A stretch of DNA of 64,000 bases from the NCBI RefSeq assembly GCF_000021565.1, contig NC_012440.1:822210-886209 (forward strand). Direction: 5' to 3'. Position 1 is the first letter of the stretch. Each line of letters begins with the position of its first letter. Below are positions 53,053 through 61,892 of the stretch, in pieces. This stretch comes from Persephonella marina EX-H1 (GTDB taxonomy: Bacteria; Aquificota; Aquificia; Aquificales; Hydrogenothermaceae). Made by a program: the position numbers and the translations under genes. The notes below the pieces were generated by a model. The model saw nothing but the letters and a program-made list of their open reading frames with translations. It was not told the origin of the DNA and did no database searches.

Positions 53053-53652
53053 TTATGTCTTTAAAGCTCTCCATATATTTTCTGCAAGCTCGTCTGAGTA
53101 CTCAATAGGTTTTTTAGGGAGTATATCCTCACCTTTAAGAAAAACCATACCTCCAAGTGGTCCCATAAGAGTTACAAATGCAGGGAAGAAGTCCTGCTGT
53201 CTCAGGTCTCCTTTTTTTGCTCCCTCTTCAAGGAATATCATAAGTTCAGTAACAACCTCACTTACACAGAGAAAACCTTCACACCCTTCCTGAAATACCT
53301 CCCTGTTTGCGAGAAAAACCCTCAAAAAGTACTCTATAAGCTCAGGTCTCTCCTCAGATATCTCAAAAAACTTCCTGACTATCCTGTAAACCTTTTCCTT
53401 TGTAGTTATATCCTGCTCATTTATCTTTTTTATCTCCTCACCAAGAAGTCTTGATGAGTACTGCATTATGAATTTTGCAAGCTCCTCTTTTGATTTAAAG
53501 TAGTTGTAAAGATTACCAACACTCATTCCCATAGCTTCTGCAATATCAGGAATTGTTGTGTTGTAGTATCCCTTTTCAGCAAAGAGCTTGCATGCTACCT
53601 TTATTATCTCTTCCTTTCTTTTTTCCCTGATATCCTTCTTTGCCTTAGGCAA
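53053..53652 (-). CDS. TetR family transcriptional regulator
   Basis: This 199-residue repressor has the TetR N-terminal HTH: EIIKVACKLFAEKGYYNTTIPDIAEAM, then MSVGNLYNYFKSKEEL (shown here in two parts). The C-terminal ligand domain is helical and Phe-rich. The start is a TTG at 53652 with GAGAGGG upstream. It precedes hupS by one base, so it is co-transcribed with the hydrogenase and probably controls it, perhaps through the palindrome at 53674-53694. Confidence 0.85.
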   Translation of the reverse strand: MPKAKKDIREKRKEEIIKVACKLFAEKGYYNTTIPDIAEAMGMSVGNLYNYFKSKEELAKFIMQYSSRLLGEEIKKINEQDITTKEKVYRIVRKFFEISEERPELIEYFLRVFLANREVFQEGCEGFLCVSEVVTELMIFLEEGAKKGDLRQQDFFPAFVTLMGPLGGMVFLKGEDILPKKPIEYSDELAENIWRALKT

Positions 53653-53673
53653 CTTAAACCCTCTCTGTTAATT

Positions 53674-53694
53674 TTTTAATATTTTATATTAAAA
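53674..53694. promoter_or_regulatory. Perfect 21-base palindrome upstream of the TetR-hydrogenase operon
   Basis: TTTTAATAT (53674-53682) is the exact reverse complement of ATATTAAAA (53686-53694), with three bases between. It lies 22 bases before the TetR start codon and four bases after the VOC stop. TetR proteins often bind such palindromes in their own promoters. A terminator function is unlikely because the stem is all A-T. Confidence 0.55.
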
Positions 53695-53697
53695 TTT

Positions 53698-54147
53698 TTA
53701 TATATTCCTATCGTCCTGAACTATCTCAACGAATATACCGTCAGGATCCCTTATAAAGAAGTATAGTATCCCTGTTCTCCCTTTATTTATTCTGGTATTC
53801 TCAGGTACTATCCCGATCTCTGAAAGGAACTTTTTAGCTTTTTGTATATCTTTTACTCTTAAGGCAAAATGCTTCACACCTATAATCTTAAGCTCTTCTT
53901 CCAAGCTTTCCCTCTGGTCTGATGAGCTTTCAGTCTCTTTAAATGAGAATATCTCAAGTATGAGATCGTTCAGTTTCATATGGATCACTGTTGTACTGCT
54001 ATCTGACCATCTGAAAACCTCTTTGAAACCAAAAAGTTTGTAGAAATTTCTGCTTTTTTCAGGATCTTTGACCGTTATTGATACATGGTGTGGTCTGAAA
54101 ATTACACCTTTCTCAATGCTGTTTTCATCTTCAGGTAGTTTATCCAT
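53698..54147 (-). CDS. VOC (glyoxalase/bleomycin-resistance) family protein
   Basis: This 149-residue protein has a VOC fold: HHVSITVKDPEKSRNFY, then a second half with GVKHFALRVKDIQKAKKFL and PDGIFVEIVQ, matching the metal-binding His/Glu pattern. The substrate is not known. The start overlaps hypB by 46 bases, so the two reading frames share DNA. A later start would remove conserved residues. Confidence 0.8.
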   Translation of the reverse strand: MDKLPEDENSIEKGVIFRPHHVSITVKDPEKSRNFYKLFGFKEVFRWSDSSTTVIHMKLNDLILEIFSFKETESSSDQRESLEEELKIIGVKHFALRVKDIQKAKKFLSEIGIVPENTRINKGRTGILYFFIRDPDGIFVEIVQDDRNI

Positions 54148-54824
54148 CTTTCCATTCCTTCACCTGTTTTAGTTGAGATCTGTATAACATCCATCTTGGG
54201 ATTCAATCTTCTCGCCTCTCCAATAGCCTTTTCAGTATCAAAATCAAAGTAAGGTAAGAGATCTATCTTTGTTATGAGAAGTAGATCTGCTGATCTGAAC
54301 ATCACAGGATACTTTGCAGGTTTGTCATCACCTTCTGGAACTGAAAGAAGAACAACATTTATATGTGTTCCTATATCGTAAGATGCTGGACATACAAGGT
54401 TCCCAACATTCTCAACAAAGATGATATCAAGATCTTTTAACGGAAGGTGGTGTATACCTTCATGAACCATAAATGCATCAAGATGGCATGCCTGACCTGT
54501 TGTTATCTGGTAAGCAGGTGCACCTTTCTCTTTTATCCTTTCCGCATCTCTATTTGTCTCAAGATCACCTTCTATAACGCCTATCTTTATCTGATCAGAA
54601 AGGGTCTCAATAGTCTTTTCAAGTAGTGTTGTTTTTCCCGCACCTGGTGAGCTCATAAGGTTAACAGCCAGAATACCATACCTGTCAAAATGTTCCCTGT
54701 TACTCTCAGCCTGTCTGTCGTTCTGATCAAGTATTTTAGTGAGAACCTCTACAGTCTTTTTATCGTGTGTATGATGGTTGTTTTCGTGAGAGTCTGTTAT
54801 AGAGCATCCGCAGTCTTTACACAT
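54102..54824 (-). CDS. hypB: Hydrogenase nickel incorporation GTPase HypB
   Basis: HypB is a GTPase that supplies nickel during [NiFe] maturation. The N-terminus has the CKDCGC metal motif and a short His-rich run (HENNHHTHD). GTP-binding motifs are SSPGAGKTTLL, VIEGDLETNRDAERI and LLLITKIDL, and ENVGNLVCPASYD carries the inter-subunit Cys. It lies between nikR and the VOC gene; hypA is not next to it. The protein is full length at 240 residues. Confidence 0.95.
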   Translation of the reverse strand: MCKDCGCSITDSHENNHHTHDKKTVEVLTKILDQNDRQAESNREHFDRYGILAVNLMSSPGAGKTTLLEKTIETLSDQIKIGVIEGDLETNRDAERIKEKGAPAYQITTGQACHLDAFMVHEGIHHLPLKDLDIIFVENVGNLVCPASYDIGTHINVVLLSVPEGDDKPAKYPVMFRSADLLLITKIDLLPYFDFDTEKAIGEARRLNPKMDVIQISTKTGEGMERWINYLKMKTALRKV

Positions 54825-54874
54825 ATTAATCCTCCGGTGAATGATTGTTCAGTTTAAATATAATACCAGATCTT

Positions 54875-55291
54875 TTAAAGTTCCACCTTTGAGCTTTTAG
54901 TCAGTTTTGAGAACTTAACCCCTTTAAGACCGCCTATCTCTATTGATAATTTTTCTATCTCAGAGGGCTTACCTTTTATTATTATCGTCTCAAGGCAGTT
55001 GTTGTGATCAAGATGTACATGTGTACTGCAAAGTATATTAACGTATTTACTGTGCTGTATATCTATCATCTTCCTTGTAAGATCCCTCTGGTGGTGGTCG
55101 TAAATGATAGTAAGAACGCCGAATACCTCTTCTGTCTCACTATCCCATTTCTCTTCAATTATGAGCTCCCTTATAAGATCCCTTATAAGCTCAGATCTTG
55201 ATGAGTATCCTTTCTTTATCACCCTGCTGTCAAGCTCTTTAAGAAGATCCTCAGGAAGTGAAACTGAAAATCTTATAGTTTTCTCACCCAT
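54875..55291 (-). CDS. nikR: Nickel-responsive regulator NikR
   Basis: This 138-residue repressor has an N-terminal ribbon-helix-helix ([17 protein letters not shown]) and a C-terminal ACT-like nickel domain. The nickel ligands are visible: a His in DIQHSKY and HVHLDHNNC giving the HxH and Cys, preceded by YDHHQRDL. It lies downstream of the CbiO-like ATPase and upstream of hypB, consistent with control of nickel uptake. Its operator was not identified. Confidence 0.95.
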
Positions 55292-55299
55292 CTTCCCAC

Positions 55300-56070
55300 C
55301 TAAAAATCATGAGTGTGGTAATGTTTATGTTTTAGTTTACCATGTCTGTGGTAATGGGTATGAACAAGGTTCGCCTTCTTTAGAAGATCAATATTATCAA
55401 TGAAGCTGTTAATATCACCGTCGTATATTACCGTATGATCCTCAGAAAGTACTATCCCTCTCTCACCAAGTTCTGGTGCAAGACTGAGATTGTGTGTTGT
55501 TGTTATAACTGTTGTATCAAGCTCAGACAGAAAATCAATAAACCATCCTGTTGTTCTTGGATCAAGATTTGCTGTAGGCTCGTCAAGAAGAAGTAGCTCA
55601 GGTTCCAGTACAAGTATTGATGCGAGGCATACCTTCTGTTTTTCACCACCGCTAAGCTCAAATGGGGATCTATCAAGATATCTGTAAATACCGAGTTTAT
55701 CAGCCCAGAATCTAACCTTCTCATCAATACCATCCTGTGAAAGCTGTCTCAGTCCAAATGCTATCTCGTCATAAACTGTAGGATTAAATATCATACTGTC
55801 CGGACTCTGGAAAAGTAAGACATTGCTCTTCCTGAATTTTCTGGCAAACTCTTTATCTTTAAGTCTTTTCTCTGTTATAAGCTCATCTTTAAAGTAGTAA
55901 CTTCCCCTGTCCGGAAAAATTAAACCGTTAAGTATCTTTAAAAGTGTTGATTTTCCACTGCCGTTTATCCCGAGTAAAACAACCTTCTCCTTCTCTTTTA
56001 TACTGAAGTTTATATCCTTAAGAACCTGTTTATCTTCGTAACTGAAAGATAAGTTCTCAATCCTTATCAT
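55300..56070 (-). CDS. ECF-type ABC ATPase for nickel/cobalt with His-rich tail
   Basis: This 256-residue ATPase is of the CbiO/NikO type. Walker A is [12 protein letters not shown], the Q-loop lies in LLFQSPDSM, the signature is [16 protein letters not shown], Walker B is [12 protein letters not shown], and the His switch is in TTHNLSL. The last 20 residues (from about 237) are unusually His-rich ([17 protein letters not shown]), suggesting nickel or cobalt binding. The membrane partners are not in the window. It overlaps the Fe-S protein gene by 14 bases and leads to nikR by 8 bases. Confidence 0.9.
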
Positions 56071-57295
56071 CTTCTAACCTTTCATAAAGATAGTCGGCAA
56101 GATGTTTAACATTAATATTCTTATAATCTCCATGTTTGTACATCCCATCGGCTAAATTAAAAACACATCCTGGACAGTCAGAAAGAACAAACTGTGATCC
56201 TGTGTTCTGTATATCATTTATCTTTCTTTTCTGGAGCTCAGTTGCAACTTCATAGTTTGATACTGAGAAGTAACCTGCAAAACCACAGCACATCATCGCC
56301 TCATTTCCTTCTCTGTATTCTGCGTTCTTTATATTTTTCAACAGATCCCTGTAAATATCAGGGTTCATTTTCATCGCTGTGTACGAATGACATGGGAAAT
56401 GGAATGTGACCCTCTCTCCATTTCCACGGAATGTTATATAACCTTCCTCTCTCAGTATCTCAGCAAAATCCTTAACAGGATACCCGTACTCTTCTTTCAG
56501 GGCACCTCCACATGTTGGACATGCAACAACTATATAATCAAAGTTGTACCTGTCTATCTCTTTCTTATTGTGTTCGTAAAGCTTCTCAAAAAGATCAACA
56601 TATCCACCGTAAAGCTGAGGAGCTCCACAGCATCTTATATTTTCAGGAACTATTACCTCGTAACCTGCCTTTTCCATAAGTTTTATAACACTCTCACCTG
56701 TCTTTCCGTAAAAAGCATCTATCATACATCCTGTAAAGAAAAGTAGCGTTCCTTTTTTGTTTTCAGGCGTTACCTTTTTACCTCTCAGTCCAAATGGTTT
56801 TCCTGTCGGCTTTGGTATAAGTTTTGTGAACTTTGGGATTCCTGTGTTCAGGAAGACTGCGTTATACTCTGGAACTTCCTTTTTAAAAAGAGATCCGTAA
56901 GCTTTCATAAGAGATGGGGCAAACTTCATACTGATCTTTGAGATCGCTGTTCCAAACGATGCAAGACCTTTATAAACAGCTGTTTTTACAGGCTCCTTTA
57001 TCTTTTTGTCCGCCTTATATCTTGCCCTGAACATTATCTCCTTGTACTCAACCTCATTTGGACAGATCCATTCGCATCTTCTGCACATGGCACACTCATT
57101 CCACTGTCTCGCTATATCATCAGTTAAGGGGAGAATCCCATCTATCACAGCTTCTGCAAGGGCAAGTCTTCCCCTCGGTGATGATCTCTCCTCTTTAACA
57201 ACGCTGTAAGTTGGACATACTGATCTACATGCAGAACATTTTACACACTGGTGTGCAAGCTCAACGGAAAGCTGTACATCTATCTTATCTGTCAT
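56057..57295 (-). CDS. GlcF/HdrD-like Fe-S oxidoreductase subunit
   Basis: This 412-residue protein has two N-terminal 4Fe-4S clusters (CVKCSACRSVCP and CAMCRRCEWICP) and two C-terminal CCG domains (RCCGAPQLYGG and MMCCGFAGYFS, with FTGCM and SDCPGC). It resembles glycolate oxidase Fe-S subunit GlcF and heterodisulfide reductase HdrD. Electron donor and acceptor are unknown; a flavoprotein subunit is not adjacent. The start is the ATG at 57295 with GGAGG upstream. It is first of the hydrogenase/nickel run. Confidence 0.85.
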   Translation of the reverse strand: MTDKIDVQLSVELAHQCVKCSACRSVCPTYSVVKEERSSPRGRLALAEAVIDGILPLTDDIARQWNECAMCRRCEWICPNEVEYKEIMFRARYKADKKIKEPVKTAVYKGLASFGTAISKISMKFAPSLMKAYGSLFKKEVPEYNAVFLNTGIPKFTKLIPKPTGKPFGLRGKKVTPENKKGTLLFFTGCMIDAFYGKTGESVIKLMEKAGYEVIVPENIRCCGAPQLYGGYVDLFEKLYEHNKKEIDRYNFDYIVVACPTCGGALKEEYGYPVKDFAEILREEGYITFRGNGERVTFHFPCHSYTAMKMNPDIYRDLLKNIKNAEYREGNEAMMCCGFAGYFSVSNYEVATELQKRKINDIQNTGSQFVLSDCPGCVFNLADGMYKHGDYKNINVKHLADYLYERLEDDKD

Positions 57296-57384
57296 AAAAA
57301 CCTCCTGTATAAATTGGAAAGGTATAAAATAATAAATCTTTAAGCCGGTAAAATACAATAAGATAAATCATATCTTAGTTCTTT

Positions 57385-57500
57385 CTGTAAAAAAAATTTA
57401 CAGTGTAAAAAAGATTTACAGATTCTCTTAATAAATCTTCATAAGTTTTCTAAAGGATATGGAAAAATTTTTTACATTTTTTTCTGTTTTACAGTGAAAA
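57385..57500. promoter_or_regulatory. Cluster of TTTACAG repeats, candidate activator sites
   Basis: Half-sites TTTACAG or its reverse CTGTAAA occur at 57385-57391 (reverse), 57397-57403, 57415-57421 and 57488-57494, with TTTACA at 57471-57476. At 57397-57409, TTTACA-G-TGTAAA is a full palindrome. They lie 24-160 bases upstream of the -24/-12 motif at 57518-57531 and of the Fe-S operon on the other side. A bound regulator (perhaps the sigma-54 activator gene nearby) is likely but unproven. Confidence 0.55.
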
Positions 57501-57517
57501 TTATGATGATTTTTAAA

Positions 57518-57531
57518 GGCATGATTTTTGC
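57518..57531 (+). promoter_or_regulatory. Possible sigma-54 (-24/-12) promoter of the 73-residue peptide gene
   Basis: GGCAT-N5-TTGC (GG at 57518-57519, GC at 57530-57531) has the exact 10-base spacing between GG and GC, with one mismatch in the -24 box (T for C). Transcription would begin near 57543, at the first base of the gene at 57544, so the mRNA could be leaderless. A second candidate is not seen. Confidence 0.5.
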
Positions 57532-57543
57532 ATGTAAAAGGGT

Positions 57544-57765
57544 ATGATGCGAAAATTAATTCTTATTCTGGCTTTAAGTATAGGGTTGGTTTATATTCCT
57601 TCTGATAAAGGAGGGACAGGATACAGGGAAGTATCTGATCAGGAACTTGACAGTATATCCGGAAGAGGTTTTATTACAGGTGGAAAGATTATTATTGATT
57701 TTGGCAGTAAAAAGGTAATTCTGTGGGATGAGATTGAACTTGGTACTAAAGGTGGAAATAAATAA
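57544..57765 (+). CDS. Small exported peptide with ELDSISGRG motif
   Basis: This 73-residue protein has a hydrophobic N-terminal signal-like segment (residues 1-19), then VSDQELDSISGRGFITGG. The SDxELDxISG run resembles the DELSxVxGQ stretch of DUF6160/FilA-like surface proteins and, more loosely, double-glycine leader sequences. The rest is beta-prone with several Gly and Lys. Function is unknown. The gene is convergent with the sigma-54 regulator and ends one base from its stop codon. Confidence 0.65.
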   Translation: MMRKLILILALSIGLVYIPSDKGGTGYREVSDQELDSISGRGFITGGKIIIDFGSKKVILWDEIELGTKGGNK

Positions 57766-59196
57766 TTACTCTGGTATTTCACCTATTCCGTGTTTTTCCA
57801 TCAGTTTATAAACTTTTGGTCTGCTAATTCCAAGCATCTTTGCAACTTTTGATATATTCCCTTTTGCGAGTATGAATGCTTCTTTAAGCAGTCTTCTCTC
57901 CAGATCCTCAATGTTTCTCTTCAGGTTAAGTATGTCCTCTCCGTTGCCTGATCCTTGCGGATTGCATTTTACCTTCAGATCCAAATCCTCAACATCTATA
58001 AACTCTTTATCAGTTAAAACAACAGCCTTTCTTATTGTGTTAATAAGCTCCCTCACATTCCCCGGCCATGGATGATCTCTTATAACTTCCAACGCATCAG
58101 CTGTAAGGCCTTTTATATTTTTACCAAGTTCCTTAGAGTATCTCTCAACAAAGTATTTGGCCATAATGACAGGGTCTTCACCTCTGTCCCTTAAAGGTGG
58201 TAGTTTTATTGTCAGAACACTCAGTCTATAGTACAGATCCCTCCTGAACTTACCTTCCTTTACAGCCTGATCCAGATCAACATTTGTAGCTGCTATTATT
58301 CTCACATCAGCAGTTTTTGTCTCATTACTACCTATTCTTTCAAATGTGTATTCCTGTAGAAATCTTAAGATCTTAGACTGTAGATCGTAAGGCATATCAC
58401 CTATCTCATCTAAAAATAGAGTTCCACCGTTAGCATACTCAATTTTCCCTATTCTTTTCTTGTCTGCCCCTGTGAATGCACCTTTCTCGTAACCGAAAAG
58501 TTCAGCCTCTAACAGATCGTGTGGTATGGCAGCACAGTTCACAACAACAAAAGGTTTGTCAGCTCTGTTGCTTCTTTCATGTATGGCTCTTGCTGTTAGT
58601 TCTTTACCTGTACCTGTCTCACCAATAATAAGAACAGGGTAGTCTGTAGGTGCAAACTTTCTGATGAGCTGGAAGACCTTTTTCATAGCCTCGCTTGTTC
58701 CTATCATCTCCTTGTTTTCTTCCAGCCCTCTCTCTATCTTTTCTTTCTCTGTTCCTGTAAGTCTCTCTATAACTTTTCCTATCTTAAAATCTTTCAGTAT
58801 TTTGATGATATCAGGGGATGTAAAATCGAGGTACATATTGCATTTTGGACAGGATTTCTCCTCATCAAAAAGCCTTTCCTTACAGTAAGGGCATCTTTTC
58901 CCTTCGTATATCTTTTTTGTTATGTATCTCCCAATTGTTGAGGCAAGTGTTTCTGGTGACTCTTTGAATAGAACTACAGAATGTCCGGGACGATAATTTA
59001 ACATCCGACCCCTTAAAGAGACAACACTGTCTGTCTCAAAGGTTATCTCAACATTATCATTGTCACATGTATCAAGAGGATGATTTTTTATTTTCATTCC
59101 ATAGAGGGAGAGGTCTATTGACTGGGCTGGGATTATTTGATGGTCGCATTTAATTATGACGCTTTTGTTAAAATTGATTCTTGGAGATATTCTCAT
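57766..59196 (-). CDS. Sigma-54 activator with PilZ and zinc-ribbon domains
   Basis: This 476-residue enhancer-binding protein has four parts. Residues about 1-85 form a PilZ domain with RISPR (RxxxR) and DLSLYG (DxSxxG), the c-di-GMP-binding motifs. A CPYC/CPKC zinc ribbon follows at about 100-125. The AAA+ domain has GETGTGKE, GAFTGA (contact with sigma-54) and TLFLDEIGDM. A Fis-type HTH ends the protein (GNISKVAKMLGISRPKVYKLM). No receiver domain exists. I choose the ATG at 59196 because GAGG is 8 bases upstream; an ATG at 59217 would add seven residues. It is convergent with the small-peptide gene. Confidence 0.88.
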   Translation of the reverse strand: MRISPRINFNKSVIIKCDHQIIPAQSIDLSLYGMKIKNHPLDTCDNDNVEITFETDSVVSLRGRMLNYRPGHSVVLFKESPETLASTIGRYITKKIYEGKRCPYCKERLFDEEKSCPKCNMYLDFTSPDIIKILKDFKIGKVIERLTGTEKEKIERGLEENKEMIGTSEAMKKVFQLIRKFAPTDYPVLIIGETGTGKELTARAIHERSNRADKPFVVVNCAAIPHDLLEAELFGYEKGAFTGADKKRIGKIEYANGGTLFLDEIGDMPYDLQSKILRFLQEYTFERIGSNETKTADVRIIAATNVDLDQAVKEGKFRRDLYYRLSVLTIKLPPLRDRGEDPVIMAKYFVERYSKELGKNIKGLTADALEVIRDHPWPGNVRELINTIRKAVVLTDKEFIDVEDLDLKVKCNPQGSGNGEDILNLKRNIEDLERRLLKEAFILAKGNISKVAKMLGISRPKVYKLMEKHGIGEIPE

Positions 59197-59284
59197 GCCA
59201 GATTCCTCACCCTCCATTAATATTATACTGGTATGTCATATAGTTGTAATAATAAATATAAAATATTGATGAAATTTTACAAGT

Positions 59285-59968
59285 TTAATTAATAATCAGT
59301 AAATAAGTTGTCTGGATAAGACCTATCAGAAATCCAAGAACCGCACCTGTATAGGTAATATGTTTGAGCTGTTTTTCTGAAAAACCCATAACAACTTTTT
59401 CCATCGTCTCAATATCAATTTCCATAAATGTCTCAACAACCATATCTTTTATCCTTAACTGGGATAGCATAATCGGAAGTTCTTCTTCTATATGCTTCTC
59501 TATTGTACCTGAGACCTTTTCTATAAGCTTTTCCTTCAGTTTCAGCCTTAGCTTTTCAATGGCTTTATCTAAAAGTTTATCTACAGCTGTAACAACAACA
59601 GCACCTTTTATTGTTATCTTCCCTAAGGAGATTCCCTCTTTTATATTCTTTCTTAGATCATCAAGTATGTTTGATATCAGTTCATCAATAACAAGTTCAA
59701 CCCTCTGGTGAAGTCTTTCTTTGTAATTGCTGTCCTCAAAGAGCTTCTGGAGTTTTTCAAGGGGAAGTATATGTTCTTCAACAGTTTCTGCTATAGAGTT
59801 TGCTATTTCCTTTCTTCTTCTTGGTATCAGTCCTGGGGTAAATGGTACTTTGAAGCCAAAGATATACTTCTCCTCAAAAGGTCTGAAAAGCATCTTTATA
59901 GCTATATAGTTTGTTACGTAACCTATAAAAGCTCCAAGTAATGGAGGTATTAAGTATTCAATCCACAT
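59285..59968 (-). CDS. DUF445 family membrane protein
   Basis: This 227-residue protein has an N-terminal hydrophobic helix with GAFIGYVTNYIAIKMLFRPF and the PFTPGLIPRRRKEIA motif typical of DUF445/YheB. A long helical, charged region follows, and a C-terminal hydrophobic helix closes it (AVLGFLIGLIQTTYLLI). The function is unknown. It lies one base downstream of typA on the same strand. Confidence 0.88.
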   Translation of the reverse strand: MWIEYLIPPLLGAFIGYVTNYIAIKMLFRPFEEKYIFGFKVPFTPGLIPRRRKEIANSIAETVEEHILPLEKLQKLFEDSNYKERLHQRVELVIDELISNILDDLRKNIKEGISLGKITIKGAVVVTAVDKLLDKAIEKLRLKLKEKLIEKVSGTIEKHIEEELPIMLSQLRIKDMVVETFMEIDIETMEKVVMGFSEKQLKHITYTGAVLGFLIGLIQTTYLLIIN

Positions 59969-59969
59969 C

Positions 59970-61778
59970 TTAAGGTTTTTTCAGTATTTTTTTCCTGATT
60001 CTTATTGAATCAGGGGTTACTTCTATCAGTTCGTCATCTGATATCCATTCTAAAGCCTTCTCAAAATCCATCTTTTTTGGAGGTATCAGCTTTATATTCT
60101 CATCATTGGCTGCAGCTCTTACATTTGTAAGTTTCTTTTCCCGCGTTATATTTACCCACAGATCTTTATCCCTGTTGTGTTCGCCTAAAACCATACCTTC
60201 GTAAACCTCAGTTCCGGCCTCAATAAAGAACACTCCTCTGTCCTGAAGACCATTTATAGCGTAGGCTGTTGATACTCCCTTTCTGTCGGATACAATAGCC
60301 CCGTTTATTCTTGTTTTAATGTCTCCCTGCCATTCTGTCCATCCTTCAAATATTGTGTTCAAAACTCCTTCACCTTTAGTGTCCGTCTTAAATTCTGATC
60401 TGTAACCTATAAGTCCCCTTGATGGGATTAGAAACTCAAGTCTTACTCTCCCTGAACCAAGATTTGTCATTCCTACCATCTGTCCTTTTCTTGAGCCTAA
60501 CTTCTGTGTAACACTGCCTACAAACTGTTCAGGAATGTCTATCACAACCCTTTCTAAAGGTTCGTACAGTTTACCATCTATACTTCTTTTTATAACCTCA
60601 GGTTTTGATACCTGAAACTCATATCCTTCTCTTCTCATCATCTCTGCCAGTATTGAAAGTTGCAGTTCTCCTCTTCCTTTTACAAGAAAAGCTTCAGGGT
60701 TTTCAGTGTCCTCAATTACTATTGCAACATTCGTTAACGTCTCCCTGTAAAGTCTTTCCCTTATATCCCTTGATGTTAGAAATCTTCCAGATCTTCCTGA
60801 AAATGGTGAATCGTTAACTGAAAATATCATTGATATTGTCGGCTCTTCTACCTTTAAGGATGGAAGGGCTTCAGGATTTTCAAAGTCTGAGATGGTATCT
60901 CCTATATTTATATCTTCAATACCAGCTATAGCGATAATATCTCCAGCTTTTGCTTCTTTTGTTTCAACCTTTTTCAGTCCTTCATATGTGTATAAAACTT
61001 TTACAACACCTTTTATGATTTCTCCATTATCTTTTATAATTGATACCTGCTGATTTACCTTTATACTACCGTTGAATATTCTTCCAACAGCAAGTCTTCC
61101 AACATAACTGTCATAATCAAGGGATGTGATGAGAAACTGGAAGGGTTTTTCCGGATCATAAGATGGAGGAGGAATATAGTTTACTATCTTCTCAAATAGA
61201 GGCTTCATATCTTTACTTTCTTCATCTGGATCCTCTTTTGCTATCCCATCCTTTCCTACTGTGTAAAGTATGGGAAAATCAAGCTGATCTTCAGTAGCAT
61301 CAAGATCTATAAAAAGATCGTATACCTCATCTATAACCTGGCTTATTCTTGCGTCAGGTCTGTCAATCTTATTTATAACAACAAGAGGCGTTAAACCTTC
61401 CTGTAAGGCTTTATGTAAAACGAATCTTGTCTGTGGCATAGGTCCTTCTGCAGCATCAACTAACAGAACTACACCGTCAACCATCTTCAGTGTTCTCTCA
61501 ACCTCACCACCAAAGTCAGCGTGTCCGGGAGTATCAATTATATTTATCTTTACATCCTTATATCTTATTGCTGTGTTCTTTGCTACGATAGTTATTCCCC
61601 TTTCCCTCTCAAGATCTATACTGTCAAGAACTCTTTCCTGAATATCCTCATTATCTCTGAAAGTTCCGCTCTGTTTAAGCAGTGCATCTATAAGTGTTGT
61701 TTTACCGTGATCAACATGTGCTATTATCGCTATATTTCTGATCTCTTTCCTTAATATCTTTTTTTCTGTTGCTTCCAA
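59970..61778 (-). CDS. typA: Translational GTPase TypA/BipA
   Basis: TypA is a ribosome-binding GTPase active in stress and ribosome assembly. G1 [11 protein letters not shown]3 [14 protein letters not shown] and G4 NKIDRPDAR are clear; the C-terminal domain contains [18 protein letters not shown], typical of TypA. 602 residues is normal. It is divergent from the small redoxin-like gene. Confidence 0.96.
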   Translation of the reverse strand: MEATEKKILRKEIRNIAIIAHVDHGKTTLIDALLKQSGTFRDNEDIQERVLDSIDLERERGITIVAKNTAIRYKDVKINIIDTPGHADFGGEVERTLKMVDGVVLLVDAAEGPMPQTRFVLHKALQEGLTPLVVINKIDRPDARISQVIDEVYDLFIDLDATEDQLDFPILYTVGKDGIAKEDPDEESKDMKPLFEKIVNYIPPPSYDPEKPFQFLITSLDYDSYVGRLAVGRIFNGSIKVNQQVSIIKDNGEIIKGVVKVLYTYEGLKKVETKEAKAGDIIAIAGIEDINIGDTISDFENPEALPSLKVEEPTISMIFSVNDSPFSGRSGRFLTSRDIRERLYRETLTNVAIVIEDTENPEAFLVKGRGELQLSILAEMMRREGYEFQVSKPEVIKRSIDGKLYEPLERVVIDIPEQFVGSVTQKLGSRKGQMVGMTNLGSGRVRLEFLIPSRGLIGYRSEFKTDTKGEGVLNTIFEGWTEWQGDIKTRINGAIVSDRKGVSTAYAINGLQDRGVFFIEAGTEVYEGMVLGEHNRDKDLWVNITREKKLTNVRAAANDENIKLIPPKKMDFEKALEWISDDELIEVTPDSIRIRKKILKKP

Positions 61779-61892
61779 AAATTCTCTCCTTGTTTTTTTA
61801 AATCCTATAATTCTAACACAATTGTTTGATAATTGATTGAAAACAATATATATTTATATGGTTTTTATTCAAACGATTGAAGGGGGAATTTT

